Origin: Methanomicrobiales archaeon
GTDB taxonomy: Archaea > Halobacteriota > Methanomicrobia > Methanomicrobiales > JACTUA01
Assembly (NCBI GenBank): GCA_028678555.1
Contig: JAJRDF010000014.1
Location: forward strand, 1-12,996
Reading direction: 5' to 3'
Length of the DNA stretch: 12,996 nucleotides
Positions within the stretch are counted from its first letter, which is position 1. The number at the start of each line of letters is the position of its first letter. Below, piece by piece: positions 1-6,621 of this stretch. A program made the translations under genes and the position numbers. The notes under the pieces were generated by a model. The model was given only the letters and a program-made list of their open reading frames with translations, ran no database searches and had not been told where the DNA came from.

Positions 1-1
1 G

Positions 2-1255
2 AAAGAGGAGCCCCGGTTTCGCACGAGAGACCTGGTGATCCTTCTCCTGGCCGCTGCCTGCACGGCCATGGAGCTGGTGGTACACCTGGGGATGGGCATT
101 TCGGTGGTGTACACCCAGCTCTTTTACCTGGTCATCATCCTGGCTGCTTACTGGTACCGGGAGAAGGCCGTGATCCTGGCCGCCTACCTGGGTGTCCTCC
201 ACGTGGGAGTGGGCATCGCAGTGACCGGTGCGGTGGACCCGGCAGCCGTCGCCCGGGCCGTCCTCTTCGTGGTTGTGGCCCTGGTGGCAGGCTACCTGGT
301 GAGACGCCTGGAAGGCGATTCCCGGACAACGTCCGAGTACCTGGGCAGCCGTGCCCGGCGCCTCCGGTCGCCGCTTTCGGTCCTGGCCCGGAACCTCCAC
401 GGTCTCCGGATAGATCTGGGGGGGATCCCTGCCGTCCGTCGGATGCAGAAGGGAGGGGACGTGTCCGGCCTCGTGGCAACCCTGACTCACCGGGATCCTG
501 ACCTGCGGTATGCCGCCGCAGAGGCGCTGGCAGGGATGGAAGCCCGGGAAGCGATGCCCTCCCTGGTGACAGCGCTCGGCGATCCCCACCAGGGAGTGCG
601 CTGGAAGGCGGCGGAGGCGCTGGGCCGCATGGGAGGGGATGCCCTCCCGGCGATGGCCAAGGCGCTGGAGAGCCCTGACCCGGATGTCCGGTGGAGGGCG
701 GCGGTGGTGCTGGGGGACATCGGCGGAGCAGCGGCGGCGGAAGCCCTGGTCCGTGCGCTCCGGGATGATGACCGGTACGTCCGGTCCCGGGCGGAACAGG
801 CGCTGGGTAGGATCGGCCCGGAGGCTGTGGGCCCCCTCCTGTCCCTCCTCGCCGGCGGCACGTCCCGGGACCGTCAGGCCGCCGCTGCCGCGCTGGGATG
901 GACCCGGGACCCCCGCGCCATCGGGCCCCTGGTGGGGGCCCTGGGGGATGGGGACCCCGCCCTCCGGGATGCAGCGGCATCCGCCCTGGAGGCCCTGGGG
1001 GCCCCTGCGGTGGATCCCCTGGTGGGGGCCCTGGTACACCCGCAGGCAGGGATCCGGGAACATGCGGCCCTCATCCTGGGCCGTCTCGGGGATACACGGG
1101 CAGTCCCGGCGCTGCGGGCTGCCCTCTCTGATCCTGACCCGGGGGTCCGCCACGCCGCGGGTGACGCCCTGGCCGCCATGGGGGGAGAGGTGCTGCAGGA
1201 CCTGTTCAGGATGATCGCCGGAGGATCCCCCTGGGAGGGAGACCGGGGGCTGTGA
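2..1255 (+). CDS. Membrane-anchored HEAT-repeat protein (5' end outside window)
   Basis: The frame is open to the window edge, with a basic stretch (KEEPRFRTRD) before the first hydrophobic helix, so the true start probably lies upstream; a GTG at 35 is the first visible start codon. Counting from that GTG, four hydrophobic segments (about residues 2-20, 25-41, 45-66, 72-89) are followed by a basic linker and then eight consecutive HEAT/PBS-lyase-type repeats of about 30 residues from residue 142 to the end, each with the pattern A-x-x-x-L-x-x-A-L-x-D-x-D-x-x-V-R-x-x-A-x-x-A-L-G. The membrane part, with LFYLVIILAAYWY, recalls the sensor region of methanogen histidine kinases, but no kinase follows. 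HEAT repeats usually bind proteins, so a membrane-tethered scaffold is the inference. A second HEAT gene follows 54 nt downstream. The repeat fold is sure; the function is unknown. Confidence 0.85.
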   Translation, partial: KEEPRFRTRDLVILLLAAACTAMELVVHLGMGISVVYTQLFYLVIILAAYWYREKAVILAAYLGVLHVGVGIAVTGAVDPAAVARAVLFVVVALVAGYLVRRLEGDSRTTSEYLGSRARRLRSPLSVLARNLHGLRIDLGGIPAVRRMQKGGDVSGLVATLTHRDPDLRYAAAEALAGMEAREAMPSLVTALGDPHQGVRWKAAEALGRMGGDALPAMAKALESPDPDVRWRAAVVLGDIGGAAAAEALVRALRDDDRYVRSRAEQALGRIGPEAVGPLLSLLAGGTSRDRQAAAAALGWTRDPRAIGPLVGALGDGDPALRDAAASALEALGAPAVDPLVGALVHPQAGIREHAALILGRLGDTRAVPALRAALSDPDPGVRHAAGDALAAMGGEVLQDLFRMIAGGSPWEGDRGL

Positions 1256-1278
1256 CCCGGCGACCGCCCACGCCAACC

Positions 1279-1284
1279 TTTATC
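1279..1284 (+). promoter_or_regulatory. TATA-like box upstream of second HEAT gene
   Basis: TTTATC preceded by CAACC, centred about 28 nt before the ATG at 1310. This matches the spacing of archaeal TATA boxes to a transcription start lying at or very near the start codon. The same spacing recurs before polC and hisG. Confidence 0.5.
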
Positions 1285-1309
1285 CCCCGTCCCCCTCCAC
1301 GTTCCGGCG

Positions 1310-1837
1310 ATGACAGGGGAAGGTGAGGTCCACCGCCTGCTGGCGGCGCTCCGGAGCGGCTCCATCGACGAGCGTCACCGTGCGGAGGAACGGCTGCAGG
1401 AGATGGGGGAACCTGCCGTGGATCCCCTGATACAGGCACTCCGGGGGGCGGAAAGCCCCGACGCCCGGTGGTACACGGCACGGAGCCTGGCCCGCATCGG
1501 TGCACCTGCCGTGCAACCCCTGGTCCGGGCGCTCCGGGAGGAGAAGGACCGGGAGGTCCGGCGGTACCTGGCAGCTGCGCTCGGTGAGATGGGCGGAACG
1601 GCGGTGGGAGCCCTTGTTCCCCTTTTAGGATCGGAGGAGCCGGAGCTGCGCGGGCTTGCCTCCCTGGCCCTCTGCCGCGCAGGCAGGCCGGCGGTGGAGC
1701 CCCTGCGGGAGGCCATGGAGGAGGACGATGAGGTGCTCTCCACCTGCGCGGCCCTGACCCTGGCCCGGATCGGTGAACCGGACGCCGAAGAGGCGCTGCG
1801 GCGGCTGGGGCGGAAGGAGACCGGAGAGACGAGCTGA
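1310..1837 (+). CDS. HEAT-repeat (PBS lyase-like) domain protein, soluble
   Basis: A 175-residue protein made almost wholly of five HEAT-like repeats, each about 31 residues, with the recurrent boundary G-x-P-A-V-x-P-L. The ends of repeats read ALGEMG, ARIGAP and SLARIG. No signal peptide or membrane helix is visible, so it should be cytoplasmic. The ATG at 1310 is supported by a TATA-like box 28 nt upstream and by the repeat register beginning right after it; there is no clear Shine-Dalgarno site, which suggests a leaderless message. The preceding gene carries the same repeat type, so the two are probably paralogues. PBS lyase-like HEAT repeats take their name from phycobilisome lyases, but in archaea they are general interaction modules, so no enzymatic function is assigned. 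Confidence 0.85.
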   Translation: MTGEGEVHRLLAALRSGSIDERHRAEERLQEMGEPAVDPLIQALRGAESPDARWYTARSLARIGAPAVQPLVRALREEKDREVRRYLAAALGEMGGTAVGALVPLLGSEEPELRGLASLALCRAGRPAVEPLREAMEEDDEVLSTCAALTLARIGEPDAEEALRRLGRKETGETS

Positions 1838-1868
1838 CCGGAAACCTTCACACCCCCACCGCAACCGA

Positions 1869-1874
1869 TTAATC
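1869..1874 (+). promoter_or_regulatory. TATA-like box upstream of polC
   Basis: TTAATC preceded by CAACCGA, centred about 27-28 nt before the ATG at 1899. Its context (CAACC...ATCCC) closely resembles the box before the HEAT gene at 1310. It supports 1899 as start over an in-frame upstream extension. Confidence 0.5.
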
Positions 1875-1898
1875 CCATCCTCCACCACCTACTTGCGT

Positions 1899-4800
1899 AT
1901 GGAGATCTCCCCACCGATGGAGGCCTATTTTGCCCGTCTCTCCGCCGCCCTCGGTGAAGCCATGGCGGTGGCGTCCCGGGCCCGGGCCGCGGGCCTGGAT
2001 CCCCGCACCTCGGTGGAGGTGCCGGTGACCAACGACCTGGCGGACCGGGTCGAGGCGCTCCTGGGGATCCGGGGGGTGGCGGTTCGGCTCCGGGAGCTGG
2101 AGGCGCGGATGGGGCGGGAAGAGGTGGCGCTCGCCATCAGCGAGGACTTCATCCAGCGGCGCTTCGGCGAGACCACCAGCGAGGAGGTGCTGGACCACGC
2201 CATCCGGACCGCCATGGCTGTCCTCACCGAAGGGGTGGTGGCCGCCCCCACGGAAGGGATCGCCAAGGTGGGCCTGGGGAAGAACGACAGCGGCACGTCT
2301 TACCTCCGTATCTACTATGCCGGGCCCATCCGGTCCGCCGGGGGAACCGCCCAGGCCCTCTCGGTGCTGGTGGGGGACTTTGTCCGGAGGGCCCTGGGGA
2401 TCGACAGGTACCGCCCCCGCCCCGAGGAGGTGGCCCGCTACGTGGAGGAGATCCGGCAGTACCACTCGCGGGTGAGCCTCCAGTACCTGCCCAGCGACGG
2501 GGAGATCCGGAAGATCGTGGAGCACTGCCCGGTCTGCATCGACGGGGAGGCCACGGAGCACGAAGAGGTGAGCGGGTACCGGAACCTGGAGCGGGTGGAG
2601 ACGAATGCCATCCGGGGCGGGATGGCCCTCGTCATCGCCGAGGGGCTGGCCCTGAAGGCCCCCAAGCTCCAGAAGCATACCCGGAAGCTGGCCATGGACG
2701 GCTGGGAGTGGCTGGAGGACCTCGGGTCGGCCAAAAAGACGGGGGACCAGGAGAACGGCGGGATTGCCCCACGGGACAAGTACCTGCGGGATATCATCGC
2801 CGGCCGGCCGGTCTTTGCCCACCCGATGCGGAAGGGCGGATTCCGGCTCCGGTACGGGCGGTCCCGGAACAGCGGGTTTGCCGCCGCGGGCCTGAACCCG
2901 GCCACCATGGAGGTCCTGGGCCGTTTTCTCGCCGTGGGTACCCAGATGAAGGTGGAGCGGCCGGGAAAGGCGGCAGGGATTGTCCCGGTGGATACCATCG
3001 AAGGGCCCACGGTACGGCTGACGGGGGGCGGGGTGCAGCGGATCGACTCCCTGGCAAAGGCCGCTGAACTGGGGGACCGGGTGGACCGGATCCTGGACGT
3101 GGGGGAGATCCTGATCTCCTTCGGCGAGTTCCTGGAGAACAACCACCCCCTGATGCCTGCCGGCTACTGCCGGGAGTGGTGGGAGCAGGAACACGATGCC
3201 CCGGCACCCGCCACCGAGGAAGAGGCCATCGGGCAGGCCAGGGCCGGGGGCTACCTGCACCCGGACTTCTGCCACTTCTGGGAGGATGTCACAACGGCAG
3301 AGATGGAGGCTCTCGCCGATGCCATCGCCTCGGAGGGCCGCATGGACCACGGCACCCTCGTGGTCCCCCGCAAAGGGGAGACCGAGAAGGTCCTGGAGGA
3401 TCTGCTGGTGGAGTTCCGGGTGGAGGAGGACCATATCTATATCTCACGCCCTCTCGTGCTGCTGGCCTGCCTGGGCCTCTCCCCGGACCTCACGAAGCGG
3501 CCGGAGTGGGCCGGGGCACCGAGGACCGATACGCTCGCACTGGCATCCCACCTTTCGGGGATGCAGCTGCGCCCCCGGGCAGGGACCCGGATCGGCGGCC
3601 GGATGGGCAGGCCGGGCAAGTCCCGGCCCCGGGAGATGTCCCCGCCCCCCCATACCCTCTTCCCTCTCGGGGAGTCGGGGGGATCCCGGCGATCCTTCCA
3701 GGAGGCGGCCTCCGGAAAGACGATGGAGAAACGGGAGGGGGGGTTCACCCAGCGCGAGGGGATCATCGACGTGGATGTGGGGGAACGGAAATGCCCGGCC
3801 TGCGGGAGGAAGGATTTCCGGAACCGGTGCATCTGCGGGTGCTCCACGGTCCCTGTCTTCCGGTGTCCCCGGTGCAAACGTGAGACGGAGGGGGATCACT
3901 GCCCCCGCTGCGGTACCCCGGCCACCTCCTCCCAGCGGGTGACCGTGAACCTGAAGGAGGAGTTACAGGCCGCCATGGACCGTCTCGGCATCCGGGAGAC
4001 GGCCCCGGTGCTCGTGAAGGGCGTCCGGGGGATGATCTCCCGGGAGAAGGCCGTGGAACCGGTGGAGAAAGGGATCCTCCGGGCACACCACGGCCTCTTC
4101 GTCTTCAAGGACGGCACGATCCGGTACGACATGATCGACCTGCCCCTCACCCATTTCCGGCCCTCCGAGGTGGGGGTGCCGGTGGACCGGCTGCGGGAGC
4201 TGGGGTACCTGACCGACATCCACGGGAAGGAGCTCTCGGAAGCGAACCAGGTCCTGGAGCTCCGCCCGCAGGACATCCTGGTCTCGGAGGCCTGCGGCGA
4301 GTACCTGGTGAAGGTGGCGGCGTTCCTGGACGAGCTCCTGGAGAAGTGCTACGGGGTCCCGCCCTTCTACCGGGTGAAGACCCGGGAGGATCTGGTGGGC
4401 CAGATGCTCGTGGGTCTCGCCCCCCACACGAGCGCGGGTGTGCTGGCCCGCCTGGTGGGATTCAGCCGGGCCAATGTAGGCTACGCCCACCCGTTCTTCC
4501 ATGCCGCCAAGCGCCGGAACTGCTTCCACGGCGACACCGAAATCGACGTCTCGGACGGTACCCGCTGGGTGAAGAAGCCCATCCGGCAGTTCGTGCTGGA
4601 GAACTTCGATGTCTCCTCCCCCGGCCTGGACCGGCTGGGGACCTACTACTCCTCGCCGAAGGAGATGGCGTACGTCCGGGCAGTGGACACCCAGGGCACG
4701 CTCCACCTCCGGAGGGTGACCGCCGTCTCGGTCCACAAATCCCCTGCGGCGCTGATCCGGTTCGAGACCGCCCGGGGGAGGAGCCTGGCCGTCACCCCCG

Positions 4801-5771
4801 ATCACACCATGCTGGTCGCGGACCTGGGCTATCTCCGCCGGATCCGCGCCATGGAGGTGAAGGAAGGGGACTGCCTCCCGGTGCACGCGGGCGGCGGGGC
4901 AGTGATCTCCGAACGGGTGGAGAGGCGGGAACTGGTCCCCTCGCCCGATCCCACCGTCTTCTGCCTGACGGTGGACGGGGAGCATACGATGGAGGCAGGG
5001 GGGATCTTCACCGGCCAGTGCGACGGGGACGAGGACTGCGTGATGCTCCTCATGGACTGCCTGGTGAACTTCTCCCGTGCGTACCTGCCCGAGAACCGGG
5101 GCGGGACCATGGACGCACCGCTGATGATCACGAGCCAGATCGACCCCTCAGAGATCGACAAGGAGAGCCACAACCTGGACGTGGGGCCCCGCTACCCGCT
5201 GGACCTCTATCTCGCAGGGCTCCGGCATGCCCACCCCCGGGATATCGAGGCACGGGTGGACCGGGTGGAGCACCGGCTGGGCTCCCCGGCCCAGCTGGAA
5301 GGATTCCTCTTCACCCATGACACCTCCGACATATCGGCAGGGCCCCTGGAGTCCACCTACACCACTCTCGAGACCATGCAGCAGAAGCTGGAGGCGATGC
5401 TCACCCTGGCCGCCCGGATCCGGGCCGTGGACCCGGACGACGTGGCAGAAAGGGTCCTCACCACCCACTTCATCCCGGATCTCATGGGGAACCTGCGGGC
5501 CTTCTCCAACCAGACGGTCCGGTGCACCCGGTGCAACACCAAGTACCGGCGGGTCCCCCTGGCAGGGAAGTGCCCCCGGTGCGGGGGATCGATCCTGCCC
5601 ACGATCCACGAGGCCTCGGTGAAGAAGTACCTGGAGGTCTCCCGGAAGATCTGCAGCGAGTTCGCGATCTCGGGATACACCCGCCAGCGGATCGCCGTCC
5701 TGGAGATGGCGATCCAGTCCACCTTCGGTGAGGCGCCGGAGAAGCAGATGGGCCTCGCCGACTTCATGTGA
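1899..5771 (+). CDS. polC: DNA polymerase D large subunit DP2, intein-containing precursor
   Basis: This is the catalytic subunit of the archaeal replicative polymerase PolD, which works with the DP1 exonuclease subunit. The precursor has 1290 residues; removing the 166-residue intein leaves 1124, normal for DP2. The N-terminus (MEISPPMEAYFARLSAALGE) and the YAGPIRSAGGTAQALSVLVG segment are family hallmarks. A multi-cysteine zinc region lies at about residues 632-672 and a C-terminal CxxC...CxxC zinc finger at about 1209-1228. The catalytic NCDGDED motif is rebuilt by splicing N874 to C1041; the two metal-binding aspartates are D1042 and D1044. The last residues, QMGLADFM, fit a PCNA-binding PIP box. 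The frame is open upstream to 1773, but ATG 1899 fits the family N-terminus and the TATA box; the extension would overlap the HEAT gene. DP1 (polB) is not in the window. Confidence 0.97.
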   Translation: MEISPPMEAYFARLSAALGEAMAVASRARAAGLDPRTSVEVPVTNDLADRVEALLGIRGVAVRLRELEARMGREEVALAISEDFIQRRFGETTSEEVLDHAIRTAMAVLTEGVVAAPTEGIAKVGLGKNDSGTSYLRIYYAGPIRSAGGTAQALSVLVGDFVRRALGIDRYRPRPEEVARYVEEIRQYHSRVSLQYLPSDGEIRKIVEHCPVCIDGEATEHEEVSGYRNLERVETNAIRGGMALVIAEGLALKAPKLQKHTRKLAMDGWEWLEDLGSAKKTGDQENGGIAPRDKYLRDIIAGRPVFAHPMRKGGFRLRYGRSRNSGFAAAGLNPATMEVLGRFLAVGTQMKVERPGKAAGIVPVDTIEGPTVRLTGGGVQRIDSLAKAAELGDRVDRILDVGEILISFGEFLENNHPLMPAGYCREWWEQEHDAPAPATEEEAIGQARAGGYLHPDFCHFWEDVTTAEMEALADAIASEGRMDHGTLVVPRKGETEKVLEDLLVEFRVEEDHIYISRPLVLLACLGLSPDLTKRPEWAGAPRTDTLALASHLSGMQLRPRAGTRIGGRMGRPGKSRPREMSPPPHTLFPLGESGGSRRSFQEAASGKTMEKREGGFTQREGIIDVDVGERKCPACGRKDFRNRCICGCSTVPVFRCPRCKRETEGDHCPRCGTPATSSQRVTVNLKEELQAAMDRLGIRETAPVLVKGVRGMISREKAVEPVEKGILRAHHGLFVFKDGTIRYDMIDLPLTHFRPSEVGVPVDRLRELGYLTDIHGKELSEANQVLELRPQDILVSEACGEYLVKVAAFLDELLEKCYGVPPFYRVKTREDLVGQMLVGLAPHTSAGVLARLVGFSRANVGYAHPFFHAAKRRNCFHGDTEIDVSDGTRWVKKPIRQFVLENFDVSSPGLDRLGTYYSSPKEMAYVRAVDTQGTLHLRRVTAVSVHKSPAALIRFETARGRSLAVTPDHTMLVADLGYLRRIRAMEVKEGDCLPVHAGGGAVISERVERRELVPSPDPTVFCLTVDGEHTMEAGGIFTGQCDGDEDCVMLLMDCLVNFSRAYLPENRGGTMDAPLMITSQIDPSEIDKESHNLDVGPRYPLDLYLAGLRHAHPRDIEARVDRVEHRLGSPAQLEGFLFTHDTSDISAGPLESTYTTLETMQQKLEAMLTLAARIRAVDPDDVAERVLTTHFIPDLMGNLRAFSNQTVRCTRCNTKYRRVPLAGKCPRCGGSILPTIHEASVKKYLEVSRKICSEFAISGYTRQRIAVLEMAIQSTFGEAPEKQMGLADFM
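4521..5018 (+). other. Pol-II mini-intein within DP2
   Basis: This in-frame insertion encodes 166 residues. It starts with Cys1 (CFHGDTEIDV, splicing block A), has a block B with TPDH (Thr92, His95), a block F containing GEHTME (His155), and ends GIFTGQ just before the extein cysteine. Removing it restores the conserved AKRRNCDGDED sequence, which fixes both splice sites. The length leaves no room for a homing endonuclease, and no LAGLIDADG motif is present, so it is a mini-intein. The last residue is Gln instead of the usual Asn and the penultimate residue is Gly instead of His. From memory, C-terminal Gln is known in Pol-II inteins such as that of Pyrococcus abyssi, which still splices. Confidence 0.95.
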
Positions 5772-5823
5772 GGGAAGGACCCATGACCCCGGACCCTGTG
5801 CCAGCCCCGGCATATTCCTGCCC

Positions 5824-5829
5824 CTTATG
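5824..5829 (+). promoter_or_regulatory. Possible TATA-like box before the small membrane gene
   Basis: CTTATG is centred 28.5 nt upstream of the ATG at 5855, the same distance as the boxes before the HEAT gene and hisG. It is a weak match, and read-through from polC is also possible. Confidence 0.25.
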
Positions 5830-5854
5830 CTTCCTGGCCAACTGGAGGGGCGGC

Positions 5855-6055
5855 ATGGCCGGGATCCTCATCTACGTGCTGGTGAGCATCCTCCTTTACT
5901 TTATTGCCTTCATGGTGGCCTTCGGGAACGATACCCCCGGGGGACGCCTCTACCTGGCCTTTTTCGGGGCCTGGGCCACGGTGGCCCATCCCCTCTGGAT
6001 GATCCCCCTCTCCTATGCCGCCGGGGCACGGTGGATCCGGAGATGGAGCCGCTAA
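5855..6055 (+). CDS. Small two-helix membrane protein
   Basis: A 66-residue hydrophobic protein with two predicted helices (about residues 2-22, ILIYVLVSILLYFIAFMVAF, and 32-56, YLAFFGAWATVAHPLWMIPL), a short polar turn (GNDTPGGR) and a basic C-terminus (RWIRRWSR) likely on the cytoplasmic side. The start at 5855 is chosen because a GGAGG site lies 6 nt upstream and a TATA-like box sits 28 nt upstream. In-frame alternatives are ATG 5783 (24 more residues including CPLC) and a GTG at 5768 that overlaps the polC stop as GTGA. It lies 83 nt after polC on the same strand. I do not recognise the family. Two clean helices make a real gene likely. Confidence 0.6.
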   Translation: MAGILIYVLVSILLYFIAFMVAFGNDTPGGRLYLAFFGAWATVAHPLWMIPLSYAAGARWIRRWSR

Positions 6056-6089
6056 GAGGGGCATTCCCCATCGGTCGGATGTATTGAGG

Positions 6090-6113
6090 TGGTGCGGGAG
6101 GGGGCGCTGCCCC
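6090..6113 (+). repeat. 24-nt G-rich direct repeat, copy 1
   Basis: It begins TGGTGCGGGAGGGGG and ends GCTGCCCC. It matches copy 2 at 6158-6181 at 23 of 24 positions. It contains a GGGGC/GCCCC stem (6101-6105 with 6109-6113) around a 3-nt loop. Confidence 0.7.
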
Positions 6114-6157
6114 TGAAGTGTCACAGTAATCCGCGTCAATCGGAGGATCCCAACACA

Positions 6158-6187
6158 TGGTGCGGGAGGGGGAGCTGCCCCCTCCCG
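6158..6187 (+). repeat. 24-nt G-rich direct repeat, copy 2, within a 10-bp hairpin
   Basis: The repeat proper is 6158-6181, with one mismatch to copy 1 (A for C at 6173). Here the flank extends the symmetry: 6163-6172 (CGGGAGGGGG) pairs perfectly with 6178-6187 (CCCCCTCCCG) around the loop AGCTG. No T-tract follows, so a simple terminator is unlikely. Confidence 0.7.
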
Positions 6188-6271
6188 GTCCCTCCCCACG
6201 GCGAGAGGATAGCATGGGCCATTGGGCTTTCACCGAATCTGCTGCGGTTCGGATCAATCGCAGGGGGGGCG

Positions 6272-6300
6272 CCCACGCGGCGTGGGGACCGCAGGTCCCC
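6272..6300. repeat. Two overlapping perfect inverted repeats
   Basis: 6272-6278 (CCCACGC) is complementary to 6280-6286 (GCGTGGG). 6284-6290 (GGGGACC) is complementary to 6294-6300 (GGTCCCC) with loop GCA. The two stems share bases and are mutually exclusive in RNA. Confidence 0.55.
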
Positions 6301-6390
6301 CCTGGAGCGTCCCACCAGTACCAGAATAATTCCTGAAACCTTGCTACCGCAATTACACTGCTCTCCCTTTTCAGGACCCTCAGTTACCCT

Positions 6391-6396
6391 CATATC
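6391..6396 (+). promoter_or_regulatory. Possible TATA-like box of tRNA-Leu
   Basis: CATATC is centred about 25 nt upstream of the mature tRNA 5' end, in a locally less G+C-rich stretch. A weak match, supported mainly by position. Confidence 0.35.
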
Positions 6397-6418
6397 GGAG
6401 CCGTACCCATGATCCGGT

Positions 6419-6503
6419 GCGAGGGTATCCAAGCCTGGTCAAAAGAGGCAGACTCAAGATCTGCTCCCGAAGGGGTTCGCGGGTTCAAATCCCTCCCCTC
6501 GCA
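6419..6503 (+). tRNA. tRNA-Leu, anticodon CAA
   Basis: An 85-nt class II tRNA. The 7-bp acceptor stem GCGAGGG (6419-6425) pairs with CCCTCGC (6496-6502), followed by discriminator A at 6503. The anticodon stem GCAGA/TCTGC (6448-6452, 6460-6464) encloses the loop CTCAAGA, giving anticodon CAA (6455-6457), which reads UUG. The long variable arm, TCCCGAAGGGGTTC, contains a CCC/GGG stem. The T loop is TTCAAAT, with T stem GCGGG/CCCTC. No intron is seen, and CCA is not encoded, as is common in archaea. Two oddities are a likely C-A mismatch in the short D stem (UCC against AGA) and a C-U mismatch in the T stem (6480 against 6494). The overall fold is complete, so it is probably functional. Confidence 0.93.
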
Positions 6504-6507
6504 TCGG

Positions 6508-6511
6508 TTTT
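6508..6511 (+). terminator. Short T-tract after tRNA-Leu
   Basis: TTTT lies 5 nt after the discriminator base. Archaeal termination needs only short U-tracts, so this could end the tRNA transcript; evidence is limited to position. Confidence 0.35.
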
Positions 6512-6621
6512 CAGGAGAGGAATCTTCCCATCAGTTCATCCGGGAATTCCCCCTGGCCATCTGCCATGGTCAGATTCACACCGCGGGCCGGGAATCTTCA
6601 TAAGCGGAGAAACGATAACCG

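Larger units (their letters stand above)
6056..6418. other. Non-coding spacer with repeats and hairpins
   Basis: I find no credible gene here; open frames on both strands give low-complexity, Pro/Arg/Gly-rich translations. The spacer carries two copies of a 24-nt G-rich repeat 68 nt apart (6090 and 6158), a 10-bp hairpin at 6163-6187, the overlapping palindromes 6272-6286 and 6284-6300, and a weak CCGAA...TTCGG inverted repeat near 6235. The last 100 bases fall in G+C and include the probable promoter of the tRNA. The density of palindromes suggests a decayed repetitive intergenic element rather than a gene. Confidence 0.6.

Noticed and set aside
135..1365. Long minus-strand frames opposite the HEAT genes
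   Set aside because: Shadows of high-G+C coding sequence: the plus-strand frame has a clear repeat fold, and the opposite products are Pro/Gly/Arg-rich.
1773..1898. In-frame 42-codon N-terminal extension of polC
   Set aside because: It overlaps the end of the HEAT gene in another frame, reads as low-complexity Arg/Pro sequence, and is not part of DP2; ATG 1899 has the family N-terminus and a TATA-like box.
1869..5813. Several long minus-strand and plus-strand alternative frames over polC
   Set aside because: They are frame shadows with no family resemblance; the DP2 frame is certain.
6090..6181. Possible minimal CRISPR array (two repeats, 44-nt interval)
   Set aside because: Only two copies, repeat too short and G-rich, no cas genes, and the second copy extends into a hairpin absent from the first.
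6089..6432. Open frames of about 100 codons on both strands over the spacer
   Set aside because: Products are Pro/Gly/Arg-rich without domains, and the frames run through the repeats and into the tRNA gene.
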